Below, in pieces: positions 1 to 10,926 of a stretch of DNA of 64,000 bases. How positions within the stretch are numbered: position 1 is the first letter of the stretch; each line of letters begins with the position of its first letter. Location: NCBI RefSeq assembly GCF_032854445.1, contig NC_088295.1:42147385-42211384 (forward strand), read 5' to 3'. Below the pieces are notes generated by a model. That model searched no databases and was not told where the DNA came from. It saw nothing but the letters and a program-made list of their open reading frames with translations. A program made the translations under genes and the position numbers. The DNA comes from Liolophura sinensis. Lineage: Eukaryota; Mollusca; Polyplacophora; Chitonida; Chitonidae.

Positions 1-958
1 GAAGGGGAATTCCCGGTGTCTGCTGTTACTGATGATTGACATGCGTTACACAGCTCGTTGCTAAACTTAGCCCATTTGCAAAATGAAATGTCCGTTTTTG
101 CTATTTAAAAAAAGGTGAGATTTATACTTGAATGCCATGGCCGAGGTGAGAGAACTGACAATATTCTAATGTAATTACTTCTATGGTTTATGTTCGTTCG
201 TTACGAAAACTGCTCATGGAGTAATACAACTTACAAGTTGAATACAAGGATGACAGTGATGTTATTTTAACGCACACTGTGATGAGTATATGAATCATTT
301 TATGTTCTGTTTGAAACACTGAATTTTAAGCATGTTCAACTAAAATTAAATGAAAAGCCATTTTGGATTATCTGGTATGAGAGGGCCTCCGTGGCTCATT
401 TGGTTAGCGCGCTGGCGCAGCGTTATGATCCAGCTAGGAGTGTGGTCGCTGCTTGTGAGAGCCCAGCTCATGCTGGCTTCCTCTCTGGCCGCAAGTAGGA
501 AAGTCTACCAGCCACGTGCAGATGGTTGTGGGTTTCCTCCGGACTCTGCCCAGTTTCCTCTGGACTCTGCCCGGTTTCCTCCCACAATAATGCTGGCCGC
601 CATCGTGTTTGTGAAATATTCTTGAGAATGGCGTAAAAAACCAATCAGATTAATAAATTAACTGGAATTATCTTATTATTTAAAGTATTACAAAGTAAAA
701 TGAGTTTGGCCTTTAAACCCAAGTGTCAGAACTGATTATATCACTTTGTCCAAAAATATTCACTAAAGGATAGATCATGAAATAATAATATTGAAAAATG
801 AAAATTATTACTTTACTGACAGCAATTTTCCAAAATATTCAGATCTGAAACAAGGAATCAAGTGTCATTTTTATATTGATTATGGTTTTTGGCAACTTTT
901 CAACATTTTGGTAACATGATGCTGAGATGATGTTGATACTTCTTTTTCAGATAACAAG
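1..958 (+). other. Upstream region and probable 5' UTR intron of PTCD1
   Basis: No protein-coding exon is visible. A polypyrimidine tract ending in TTTTTCAG at 941-950 sits eight bases before the PTCD1 start codon. This indicates that the first coding exon begins at 951 and that a non-coding exon lies further upstream. A possible donor is the GTGAGA at about 145-150, but the exact non-coding exon cannot be fixed from sequence alone. A tRNA-headed SINE occupies 384-661 and accounts for the short open frame there. Confidence 0.5.
384..661 (+). repeat. tRNA-derived SINE, family A
   Basis: The copy begins with a tRNA-like head (GCCTCCGTGGCTCATTTGG, resembling an RNA polymerase III A box). It has a middle rich in 'ggtttcctcc', and it ends in the family's typical 'aatattcttgag...gcgtaaaa..ccaatcagattaataaatta' tail. 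At least ten other copies or fragments in the window share this tail. It lies in the probable 5' UTR intron of PTCD1. Confidence 0.85.
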
Positions 959-3900
959 ATGTCTTCAGTATACAGATTCCTTGGCTCAGCGCTAAGGCAG
1001 TTGTCAGAGTTGTCACTGGTAACTCAAGGGATTTGTTTAAATCGAAGGTGCGCTCTCCCCTTTTGTTCACATCTAAGCTCTCAAGCAGGAGATGAAGAAA
1101 GTGGGGAGACTGCTTCTTTCGATAGAAAAGCTCCAGTTAGGAATAAAGCAAATGGACACGGTCAAAAGAGTGTGAAGGATAATTGGAGACGCTATAAAAT
1201 TGTAAAATTACACAAACGGACTTTGAATGCTGAAGAAAGAGAACAAGACTATTTGCTGAAAGAGCAAATGTCTCAATTACCAAGGGATGAATTATTTGGA
1301 ACAATGAAGAGAAAAGAAACAGACTCAGACCAACGTGAAAAATATAATCAGATGAATTTGTTCTCTGCTGACAACGAATCAAAACCTGATTTTGGCAAAA
1401 CATCTAGCAAGACTATGTTTGATAGGAGTTCAGTAGAATGCAGGTCCAAAGGTAACTCAAACAAAAGATTTGACCAACAGGACAAACAGAGTGATGACGT
1501 TACTAAGACTGGTAAATCTAAGCAGTGGACAGAAAACTTTGGAACCTTGAGGAGTGAACATGTTGACAGGTGGATGGACGGCAGTGAGGATTTGACAAAA
1601 CGAAGTGATGATGATGATCAAAAGGATTATTAGTAAGTAATTTTATTTCCTGTCAGGGAATAGAATGACGTCCTCAACTTTTGTTCTTGCAGAGATTCAA
1701 GTTTCCAGCAGCAACCAATATGGCCGTTAACAGGTTATTAAGATGGTTGTCTTTTAATTGCTAGATCACTTGAGTTGTTGGTTCAGTCCCATTCTCGGAA
1801 GGAATTTTCTAGATTCAACTGCTTGCATAGTTCTTGGTGGCCTTGGTGGTGTTGGTACTCTGTTGGGTAATCTTGCATTAGGTTTGATGGAGGCCACTTA
1901 CCCTCCACCAATATAACATACTGGTGGGTCACATGTGGGAGAGTCCGCCAGGGACCCGTCCAATGTCGGTGGTTTACTTCAGTTATACAGTATTCAGGTT
2001 TGCTCCACCCATAAATTTGGCCATCAGCATATAGGTGAAAAATTCTCGAGCTTGGGCATTGTGTTATTGTAGTTAATAAATGAATAATCCAAAATCTGCT
2101 CTCAATCCATGACAAACCAGTTGCTGTAAATCTTCCATCTTTTCCAAGTCTGCAGCATTTTTTATACAATAACTATGAAAATGACACTAAAAAAAAAAAA
2201 AAAAAAAAAAAAAAAATGTGCAAATTAGGTCTCTACACCCCATAGTTCTCTCAGAATGTTTCAAAATATTGGTCACAATGGTGGTTGAAAGGTTGAAGAA
2301 TTAGAGTACATGTGTCTCACTGCGGTTTTCTGTTAATACCTGTACTACGATTGGCAGGTTCCTGGCAAGATGCAATGGTTTCCTGGAACACCTGGGTTTC
2401 CACTAGAGTGTAACCCATAAATCTGATCACTTTAATATGAGTGAAATATTCTTGAGTTTAGTGTAAAACAGTGATAAAATAAATAATTGAATAAGTTAAA
2501 ATGGACATCTCTTTGTATAATGCCTTGACAAATTGTCTAATGATGAGGAACCAGTCAGGGCATTTGACCGACTGCTTTGGCCTAGTAGAGACTAGTTACG
2601 AAAACGTAACTGACTTTGTTGATTTTATCCTAGTTGTAACATACTGATGCCTAAATGTGCATAATTATTTTGACTTTATAATGATTGTTTTTCAGTTCCT
2701 CTGATGATGAAGATGACAAACCTTTCCGCAGATTGTCTTCTCAGGGTAAACATTCGGCAGAATGGTACGGTCGACAGATGAGACATTTTGCAGATGAAGG
2801 AAAGGTAGCTAGAGTGGACTATGGTCATTGTAATTTTCTTTAATAGTTTTTGACCGAGACAACAGCTGTACAGTAACATATTTTTATACTGGTAGTCAAG
2901 ATTGTTGCCTGGTATGCTGCTTTGAAAAGGTTAAAAGAAACCCTGAAATATACTTGCAAGATATAATATATATAGGTATATAATAATTGCAAAGAATATT
3001 TTTTGCTTTCCCAACCAAAGGTACATTTTTACATCACTGGTACTGCAGGAATCTGTGATGAAAATTTGAAGTTAATAAAACTGTCATTCAGATATAAATA
3101 AGGATGTCAGTGAAAGAAAAGTAATTTGCAAGATTATTCTCTCTAATATATAAAGTCAGATTTCAGAAACAAGACTTACATTGTCACATTTGTAAAGTGG
3201 AGTTCATGTTTTTGTTTCAGATCAAGGAGGCTATTGATGTACTGGATGTGTGGATGTTGAAGAATGACCGGGTCAAACCCAACTACTACGTTTTTTCCAT
3301 CCTTATCAGTATTCTGGGCAAAGCAGGGTACACCAAGAAAGCTTTTAAGGTGTTTAACCAGGTAAAAAAAACCCCTCATTTTACCTACATGTATTTTTTA
3401 TTGAAATGGTTTTAACTACAGTGTGACATTATTTTGACCAGCTTGATTTAGCTGTGGAATGCTTTTGAACTAGAGCATTGGAGCTTTTCTTCCACCAATT
3501 TAACATGACTACCATCATAATAGGTGACGCAGTCCTGAGTACGGTACTTAACCTTGTCAAGGGAGTGAATCGTGGCTGTGGGGTCAGGTGCTGGGACATG
3601 CAAAGTGCATGATGAATATTGGCACTGGACAATTTTAGAATTTGTGGATTCCCAGACAATAAGATGCCAACAAGTTCTCTAGTATGGCTTTAAACAACAA
3701 TAGAATAAATGAATAAAATCAAAACATGTCAGTTAAAGAAATAAGATTCAGATGACAAGAAACTGCTAGCTCCAGTGCTAACTGCACCTATAAAGTAATT
3801 GCTTTTTGTCACAGATGAAAAAAATGGGTGTCAAGCCCAAACCGAACACATATACAGCTCTGTTCAACGCTTGCTCAAACTCACCCTGGCCTCAAGATGG

Positions 3901-6900
3901 TTTGCAGAGAGCGCAGAATTTGGAAAACCTGATGAAGGAGAAGAGACACCAGCCGAATATTATCACCTACAGAGCCATGATCAAAGGTGAGAAATACCAC
4001 TGTTAACATTTAACTTGCAGCTTCTGGTAAAGCAATTACATGATGATGTTTTTCAATAAATCATTTAATAAATTAGGAGGGACCTCTGTGGCCATGGGGG
4101 TCAGGAGTCGCTGTGAGTTCAAGTCCAGCTCCTGCTGGTTTCCTCTCTTTCCATATATGGTAAGGTCTGCCAGCAACCTATGGCTGGTCGTATGTTTCAC
4201 TTGGGCTCTGCCCGGTTTCCTCCCACTATAACGCTAGCTGCCTTCGTATAAGTAAAATATTCTTGAGTGCGGCATAAAATGCCAATCAAATAAATAAATA
4301 AATAATAAATTAAAGGTGAATAGTAAAATACATGGTGATAATTGTGTTACATTTTTATTTTGTTGTTATTTTATTTTCAACTTGTATCTTACATTTGGAC
4401 AGGAGTTAACAGCACGAATCTAGATTGACTGCAATTTGCTTAAAATGCCATGGATTGTTCCCCTTGGATATTGGGACAATATTAGAGTAGCCTTAGTCCA
4501 TTTATCTGAGCGTCAACTATGTCACCAAGACTGCTACATTTTTTTTACATGAATGATGGTGACCACAAAAAATGTCATGTTTTAAAGCAAAAAAAATACA
4601 TTTTCCAGACAACTTTACATGGGACAGTTTTAATAATATTTTGAAAATACTTAGTGGATTATTTTCCTAAAGAAAACTTCCTGTTGATAACTTGGTATTC
4701 TTGCTCTAGTATGAAGAAGTCCCATTCCATGCATATTTTTTTCAATTTTGGGGGTTGAGGCTATCAGGGTTAAGGTGAATTGAAATGTATCATGGAACTA
4801 GAAAGCTTACAGAGAGCACAAACATCTATCACAGCTAAATATATAAAACTGCATGATGTGTTACATAGGACTATAGGTCAACTCGTGTGGAAAATTTCAT
4901 CCAAATGCCTGAATGACTTTTTGTGCTATGTTGCTGACAGACAGACAGACAGACAGATAGACAAATAAAAGCTGTCATAAACACTACCTCCTGTGCAGAG
5001 TTAATAATAATGATACATGTATTAATGTATATAGATGTTTTCTTACATTCCAACTACAGCGTATGGGGTTTGTGGTGATGTACAGGCTGCCTTCAGGGTC
5101 CTTGATGAGGCTTCTGTCCACTGCCAGCCTGACCTCAAGTGCTTTAGTTTTCTGCTGATGGCCTGCTGTTCTGACAGAGAGGCTGGATTTAGACACGCGA
5201 TTCTGGTAAATGCATGTTTGAATTTAAATCGAGTTGCATTTTTACATTTCCTTCCTTCAAGAAATGATTACATCATTGTAGTTCAGTAAATTGTTGCTAT
5301 GATTCTTATTGTGGTGTATTGTTGAACAGAAGGAGACAGAGTTGATTAATTACTCATCTTTAAAGGAAAGAAAAATAATAAAAAATTGAAAAAATAACAT
5401 GACAGAAATGACAGAATATACATCAGATTTTTTACTTTTGATTCTTTGCTAGGTTTGGAGGTTGATGCACCAGTATCATCTTTTGCCAACTCTTTACCAA
5501 TACAATCTCTTGCTGCGTGTTATAAGGGATTGTGGGATTGGAGATCTAAATATGGCTGCCCCACTGATATTTGGAAGAGAAGTAGCAGAGGGACAATCTT
5601 CAGGAAACTCACAAACCACTCTCAGAATAGAGAATGGAGAATCAGATAACACAGATACTTCACATATCTGTCAGGATGACTTCATGTCTGTATCTCCAGA
5701 CATGTCAAAAGATATCACAAATGAGAGGATGGTGATAGATTTTAACGCAGTTAAAAATGGAGGATCAGATGGATTCGTTGAGCTGAATACAGGCAGTATG
5801 GAGTCTCAGTTGGCAGAGCTATCATCACTTCCAGGTATTTGTTTACGTCTTAGAGATTTCTGTGGCTTCAGTTTTGAAAAGAAAATGTAAATAATATTAT
5901 GCTTTTAAATTCTGCATTTGTTTCAAATATTTATCAAAAAAAGTCCACTTTTAAAAGGCTAAGGTCATATCACCTTTTGTGCTGAAACTAACCAAACAAA
6001 CATCAAAAACAAGACATATTTAAATATTTTTACATCTTCAGTAATTTAATGCGATTCAGTGTTAAATGACTATTATAGAATTATGTAAAATGCAAAAAGA
6101 ATATAAAATATTTCAACCCATCCAAATGCCACAGATTCGTTCTGTAAAATGTCTTGTTTCTTTGTCTGTTCATTTCAACATAAATTATTCAAATGTACTA
6201 ACATAATGTTTGTTATACAGACCACCCCAGTGTACTAGAAAGTCCATTAGAGCCAAACTCTTTGATCAGCGTGGACTTGACACTACTAAAATCAGCCCAG
6301 GGACGACTGGCATTGTCAGGAGGAATGCTGGGAATTTTGAGCAATATGGCGGCTGATGGTGTCACTCCAGACATCAAGACATTATCTCAGCTGGTCAGTG
6401 CAATCCCATCCAATGTGCAGGCAGAGAAAGAGCTTATTCATGTACTGGAGTCCCAGAATATACAGCCAGATGTGGACTTCTTTAACATGCTGATCAGAAA
6501 GAGGAATCTGAGAAAAGATTATGACAGGGCAAGGGTATGGTTGTTTATTTTCTTGAATGGATGTGTTGAACACGAACACTTAACACATGTATTTTACTGT
6601 GTTACGATAAACAACCAAAAATTGTGCCCCCCAAAAAGCGCATTCTTAAAGGTCAGTAAAAGTCATAAAACACTAACTTATGTGTTGAAAGTTACAATAG
6701 GATATTAACATACCTTCCAAACAAACCTCAAAACAGCTTTCTAAGATCATTATATTTTCCAGAATCAGGCAAAGTGTGCAACTTTGTCATGGGCCAAATT
6801 TTAGGTCATTCACTGAACTAAGAGAATTGACAGTTAATTTTAACAACGGCATTTTAAAACTGACCTGACCCTCTCCACCTGTCTGCCCATCTGTTTGTCT

Positions 6901-9900
6901 GCCAATCTCTCTGTCTGTTCCTATATTTGTGACCATTCTGCCTATGAACCCTTTGAAAGGAAATTCATGAGCTTTTGCTTGATACATGGATTATACAGGA
7001 CTGAAGAGTGCTGAAGCTCTGATGCTATTTTTCATGGTGCTTTCCTACATGTTTAAACCCTCAAAGGCAAGTTGTTTGTTAGGAATTTGAAAAGCAGATT
7101 TGGCATTGTTATGCCAACACCCACTGCCCACTGCCCAATTCAGCAGAGTTTCTTCTACATGGAGTCTAACCTCACATGTGTCATGAGGAGTTCAATAATC
7201 TTCATGAATCAAACAAATTTATCCTTTCTCTCGTAAAATGTATTAAGTATTTGTTCAGTAGTTTGATTGGATGTTGTTCCTTACTACATTTCACTTATAC
7301 AATGGCCATCTGGTTTGGGATGTAGTCAGTACATGTATATGATGCTGGTTAAAATGTTTAAAATTGAAACAGAAAAACTGAAAATCACAAACATACATTA
7401 GATTTGGTTATTAATAATTATAATGAAAATCACTGAATGAACATTCCCTTCTAGCATTTTACCAAGGGTCACACAAGGAGCCTCCGTGGCTCATTTGGTT
7501 AGCGCGCAGTGTAATGACCCAGAGGCCTCTCATCAATGCGGTCGCTCTGAGTTCAAGTCCAGCTCATGTTGGCTTTCTCTCTGGCTGTAAGTGGGAAGGT
7601 TTTCCAGCAACCTGCGGATGGTCATGGGTTTCCCTGAGCCCGGTTTCTTCCCACCATTATGCTGGCCGCCATTACATAAGCGAAATATTCTTGAGTATGG
7701 CATAAAACATCAATCAAATGAATAAATAAAAGGTCACACAAAGTGTTTCTTCGGTTGCCATTATGAATGATTGTGACAAATTTTATTCTGTAAGCTTGAA
7801 GAAATTTTTTTCTACTGGAAATGGCCCTAAAATATTATGCTGCTGTGTTGAGCTGGGGCAGAAAAAATATCCAACATTGCTGTTATTTCAAAGGACAGTG
7901 TTGAACTTGCTAAACATGCCATAAAAGTGCCCTGATATTACAATAAAGCATGCTAATGCAAAGTGGAAATGTTTTCTTGATGATTTTCTTCAGGATCTGC
8001 TGCGAGTGATTGGTGAGTACAAGCTGTTACCTAACATGATGACGTTCGGCTGTTTGGCCATGGGTTGTCGGAAGAGGGTGGATGGTCTACAGCTGCTTAA
8101 GGATATAGAGGTGAGATCAAACTGCAAATATAACCAAATGTAACAGAAACTACCATATGACGTGAAACCGAAACCAAAAGACTTCTAAGTGACTTGTTGA
8201 CTAGCATGTCAATTTTTTCAGTTTATCTCGTAGCAAAATATGTTGATGTTATCTTTGACTCTGCTGGTATAAAAATTTCTTCTTAACTAAAGGTGTTAAT
8301 TAGACTTTATTAAACTTATGAAGTGACTGTTGATCTTGGGCATTGTGGGGAATATAATCTATAGTGTTACCACTTGCACAAAGCGATCACAGCCTAAATT
8401 CATTTAAATTCCATGGCAACACACATGCTTAACACGTCCTGAACATAATTGTTCCCTAATAGGAACCTGGCCAAAACTGTGCCCTAATTGGATCCTGGCC
8501 AAAACTATGCCTTAATAGTAACTTGATCAGGAGCTTAATAGGAGCCTGACCAGAACTGTGCCTGTTATGATCAGAATTGTGCCTTAACTGTGTCCTAATA
8601 GGAGTCTGACCAGACCTGTGCCCTAATACGAGCCTGGCCAGAATTGCGCCCAAATAGGAGCCTGGCAAGACCTGGCAAAAGCTGGTTACAACTGTACCCA
8701 ACATGAGTGGCCAGAATTGTGCCCTAGTGGTAACGACTAGATTTGTGCCTTGATAGGAGCCTGGCTTGAACTGTGCCCTGATATGGGCCTGGCCAGTCCC
8801 GTGCCCTAATATCAACCTGGCCAGAATTGTGCCCTAATAGGAGCCTTGTGAGACCTATGCTGTAATAGGAGCCTGGTTAGAACTGGTCAGAATTGTGTCC
8901 TAATAATACCCTGACTATGACCTGTTCTAATGGGAGCATGACCAGAACTGTGACTAGTGTGAGCCAGGCCAGAATTGTGCCTAATAGTAACTATATCAGA
9001 ATTGTGCCCTGATAGGAGCCTGGCGAGAACTGTGTCCTAATAGGAGCCTGGCTACAGTTGTGCCTGGATAGGAGTCTAACCAGAATTGTGCTGTAATAGG
9101 GGCCTGGTGTGCCCTAATACTGTAACCTTTCATGTATTGTTTAAGCTAATTGATCACAGATTAATTATCATGGCAATGATATATTTTATACTTCCAGTCA
9201 TGTGGGCTTTCTCCAAATCGAGAGATTTTCACCATTCTGATCTACAACAGTGCACATGAGTTTTATTACAAACTCGATCTGCTTCGTGAACTGGAAAAGA
9301 GAGATATGGAGCCTTCAGAAAAAATGTTGTCCTACATTGAACTGCAAGTTCAGACGGCCAAGAAGTCCATAGTTCAACAGGCAAGTCTGTTAGATTGTAA
9401 CAACACATGGCTGCTCTGTATAATGTATGTGATTAGAAGTTTATTAAATAACTGGATGTACAATTTTACCCAGCTACACAGTGTAGGGACGAACTGTAAC
9501 CCAACAATGCTTGTCCTTTAGATTGGTTTAATGGTGTATTTCTTGTCATGTTGAGTGTTATTGAGTGTTGAGACAAAAGACAACACTGAACCAAATGTGC
9601 ATATGTCACACGAAGTTTAAAAAGCATTACTTTTTATTTTTGTAATCTTTGACAACCAAGATGTTGCAGATCAAAGTAAGCAAAATCACAAGACGTTAGA
9701 AAGTGCTGCCATTATATCACTTATATCCAGTGGGACGAGAGTTATGTCTATGACTCAGGACGTGTCTGTTTCCGCTTACATCACGCAAACCCTGTTTTGC
9801 CTTGTAACCTAATGTGCGTGACATGACATTGTGTTTCCTGTTACTCTTAGAATTTCTTGTTAGAAGATCATTTATAGAATTACCAAGCATGTCAGAAAAA

Positions 9901-10868
9901 AATGTCTGATCTTTGAGGTCTGTTTTCACCCCTTTTCATGAATAACTCAGGTTATATTATTTATTGTCTTTTCTGTTACACCGTTCTTACGTAGTGAAGA
10001 TGGGTGGTCTACTGCGGACGCTACAAGTTCGTCTAACCATAACCCTGAACCCCGTCATACAAATGACAAATTTTTAAATATGGAGTTAAAACACCAATCA
10101 TATAAATACATATTAAACTGTGCTCATAAATATTTCTCTTTTATATACTGTAATGGATTTTTAAAAACGTCTTATTTACCTTTAGAGATTAAGAATACAG
10201 GCTTTGCTCTGCTCTCTGTTCATCACCAGTTTATCTCTATTGACTTGGAGGTAAAAAATTTGACATTTTGGTAGAGTACGAGACCGATATTTACTTCGGG
10301 TATTTGGAGACACCACTATGTAGATATGGATTTACTCTCAATACTCCAATCATTAATTCAGTGCTGTTACATTCCCAGCCCATATTGTTCCAGTATAACT
10401 CTTGGAGGAAAACTCAATCTTACGACTTATTTCAGTGAATCAGCAAGAACAGCATAATAGAAGATCCGAAGATTTGTTTTTCAGTTTGAACACTAAACAG
10501 TAAAATCAATTTACTATGATGGCGAAACAAATATGGCTAAAATAGCGTAATTTTCCCCATGCTAACATAAAGAAAAATCCCGTAATTTCTATCAAATAGT
10601 GCTGTATTAAATATTAAGGTGTAACAGTTCATGTTTTCTGTTCTGGTTCTTGCAGGAATCTGGACAGCAGGTAAATGAGTATTATGCGTCAAATTACTTC
10701 CTTGACGGTTACAAGGCATTCATGAAATTCTATGGGCCATGGTTGAAGAGGACTCCCATGGCGCAGAAAGAACACCCATGGGCAAAGTTTCGACACCCCA
10801 AGGACCCACCCAAGGGGCAGTCTGAAGATCACGAGGAAGATAACAATGACTTTGTATGGAATACCTGA
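959..10868 (+). CDS. PTCD1: Pentatricopeptide repeat domain-containing protein 1, mitochondrial
   Basis: Ten coding exons: 959-1632, 2696-2804, 3221-3361, 3815-3986, 5060-5205, 5453-5834, 6221-6534, 7994-8110, 9198-9380 and 10656-10868. They join in frame to give 816 residues. Vertebrate PTCD1 is about 700 residues; the extra length is mostly a charged, low-complexity N-terminal part in exon 1. The first 30 or so residues are basic and hydroxylated without acids, as in a mitochondrial presequence. PPR-like helical pairs follow, for example NYYVFSILISILGKAGYTKK and NTYTALFNACSNSPW in exons 3-4 and DREAGFRHAIL-VWRLM across exons 5-6. The C-terminal block HPWAKFRHPKDPPKG matches the vertebrate HPWQKFR ending. 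In known members, PTCD1 is a matrix RNA-binding protein that affects mitochondrial leucine tRNAs, 16S rRNA maturation and large-subunit assembly. All introns are GT-AG except the one after exon 9, which starts with GC. The identity is firm; exon borders are read by eye. Confidence 0.93.
2189..2305 (+). repeat. Poly-A tract and adjoining dispersed repeat fragment
   Basis: A run of about 28 A residues occupies 2189-2216 in PTCD1 intron 1. The following segment, about 2227-2305, reappears in inverted orientation at about 28058-28135, with shared words such as TGTTTCAAAATATTG and GGTTGAA. It ends in AAAGGTTGAAGAATTA, the same end sequence as the MITE family seen at 58095-58306. It is probably a fragment or relative of that element. 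Confidence 0.55.
2335..2495 (+). repeat. Divergent SINE family A fragment
   Basis: Only the 3' half is recognisable: 'ggtttcctgg', 'gtgaaatattcttgag', 'gtaaaacagtgataaaataaataattgaa'. It lies in PTCD1 intron 1. The head is decayed. Confidence 0.55.
4074..4312 (+). repeat. SINE family A copy
   Basis: This is a near-complete copy in PTCD1 intron 4. It has a degraded tRNA head (GGACCTCTGTGGCCATGG), an intact B-box-like GAGTTCAAGTCC, the 'cccggtttcctcccactata' segment, and a (AATA)n tail. Confidence 0.8.
6600..6835 (+). repeat. Dispersed repeat family F
   Basis: This segment in PTCD1 intron 7 contains 'gccccccaaaaagcgcattct', 'ccttccaaacaaacctcaaaac', and a segment ending in 'catgggccaaattttaggtcattcactg'. 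Related stretches occur at about 32750-32940, 38585-38770, 59000-59140 (same strand), and 44330-44560 and 46330-46520 (opposite strand). Both outer ends carry variants of GACATAAAATTTCG(T/C)CCA, so it may be a non-autonomous inverted-repeat element. The class is uncertain. Confidence 0.5.
7467..7741 (+). repeat. Full SINE family A copy with target-site duplication
   Basis: This is the best-preserved family A copy, in PTCD1 intron 7. It has a tRNA-like head with an A box (TGGCTCATTTGGTTAGCGCG), a B box (GAGTTCAAGTCC) and an (AATA)n tail. It is bracketed by the direct repeat GGTCACACAA at 7467-7476 and 7732-7741. That is the target-site duplication expected from LINE-driven insertion. Confidence 0.92.
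8456..9120 (+). repeat. Degenerate 28-bp minisatellite in PTCD1 intron 8
   Basis: Roughly two dozen copies of a unit close to CCCTAATAGGAGCCTGGCC followed by AGAATTGTG run in tandem with many substitutions and indels. The array fills most of the intron between exon 8 (ends 8110) and exon 9 (starts 9198). The minus strand happens to be open for 119 codons in the array. That is a by-product of the repeat and not a gene. Confidence 0.88.
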
Positions 10869-10920
10869 AAGTGTTCAGTTAAAAGTAGAAATGGGATACC
10901 ATAGTACTCCATGCACTTGA

Positions 10921-10926
10921 AATAAA
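10921..10926 (+). terminator. Polyadenylation signal of PTCD1
   Basis: A canonical AATAAA lies 52 bases after the PTCD1 stop codon and is followed by a T-rich stretch (TATTTTTTTTTCTTTCC). This implies a very short 3' UTR. Confidence 0.75.

Noticed and set aside
350-625. 91-codon plus-strand open frame
   Set aside because: It lies almost wholly within a SINE family A copy; the peptide is a translation of the repeat.
1783-2169. 128-codon minus-strand frame in PTCD1 intron 1
   Set aside because: It has no domain resemblance and low-complexity composition, and it lies antisense within a real intron.
8456-8815. 119-codon minus-strand frame
   Set aside because: It is inside the 28-bp repeat array of a PTCD1 intron.
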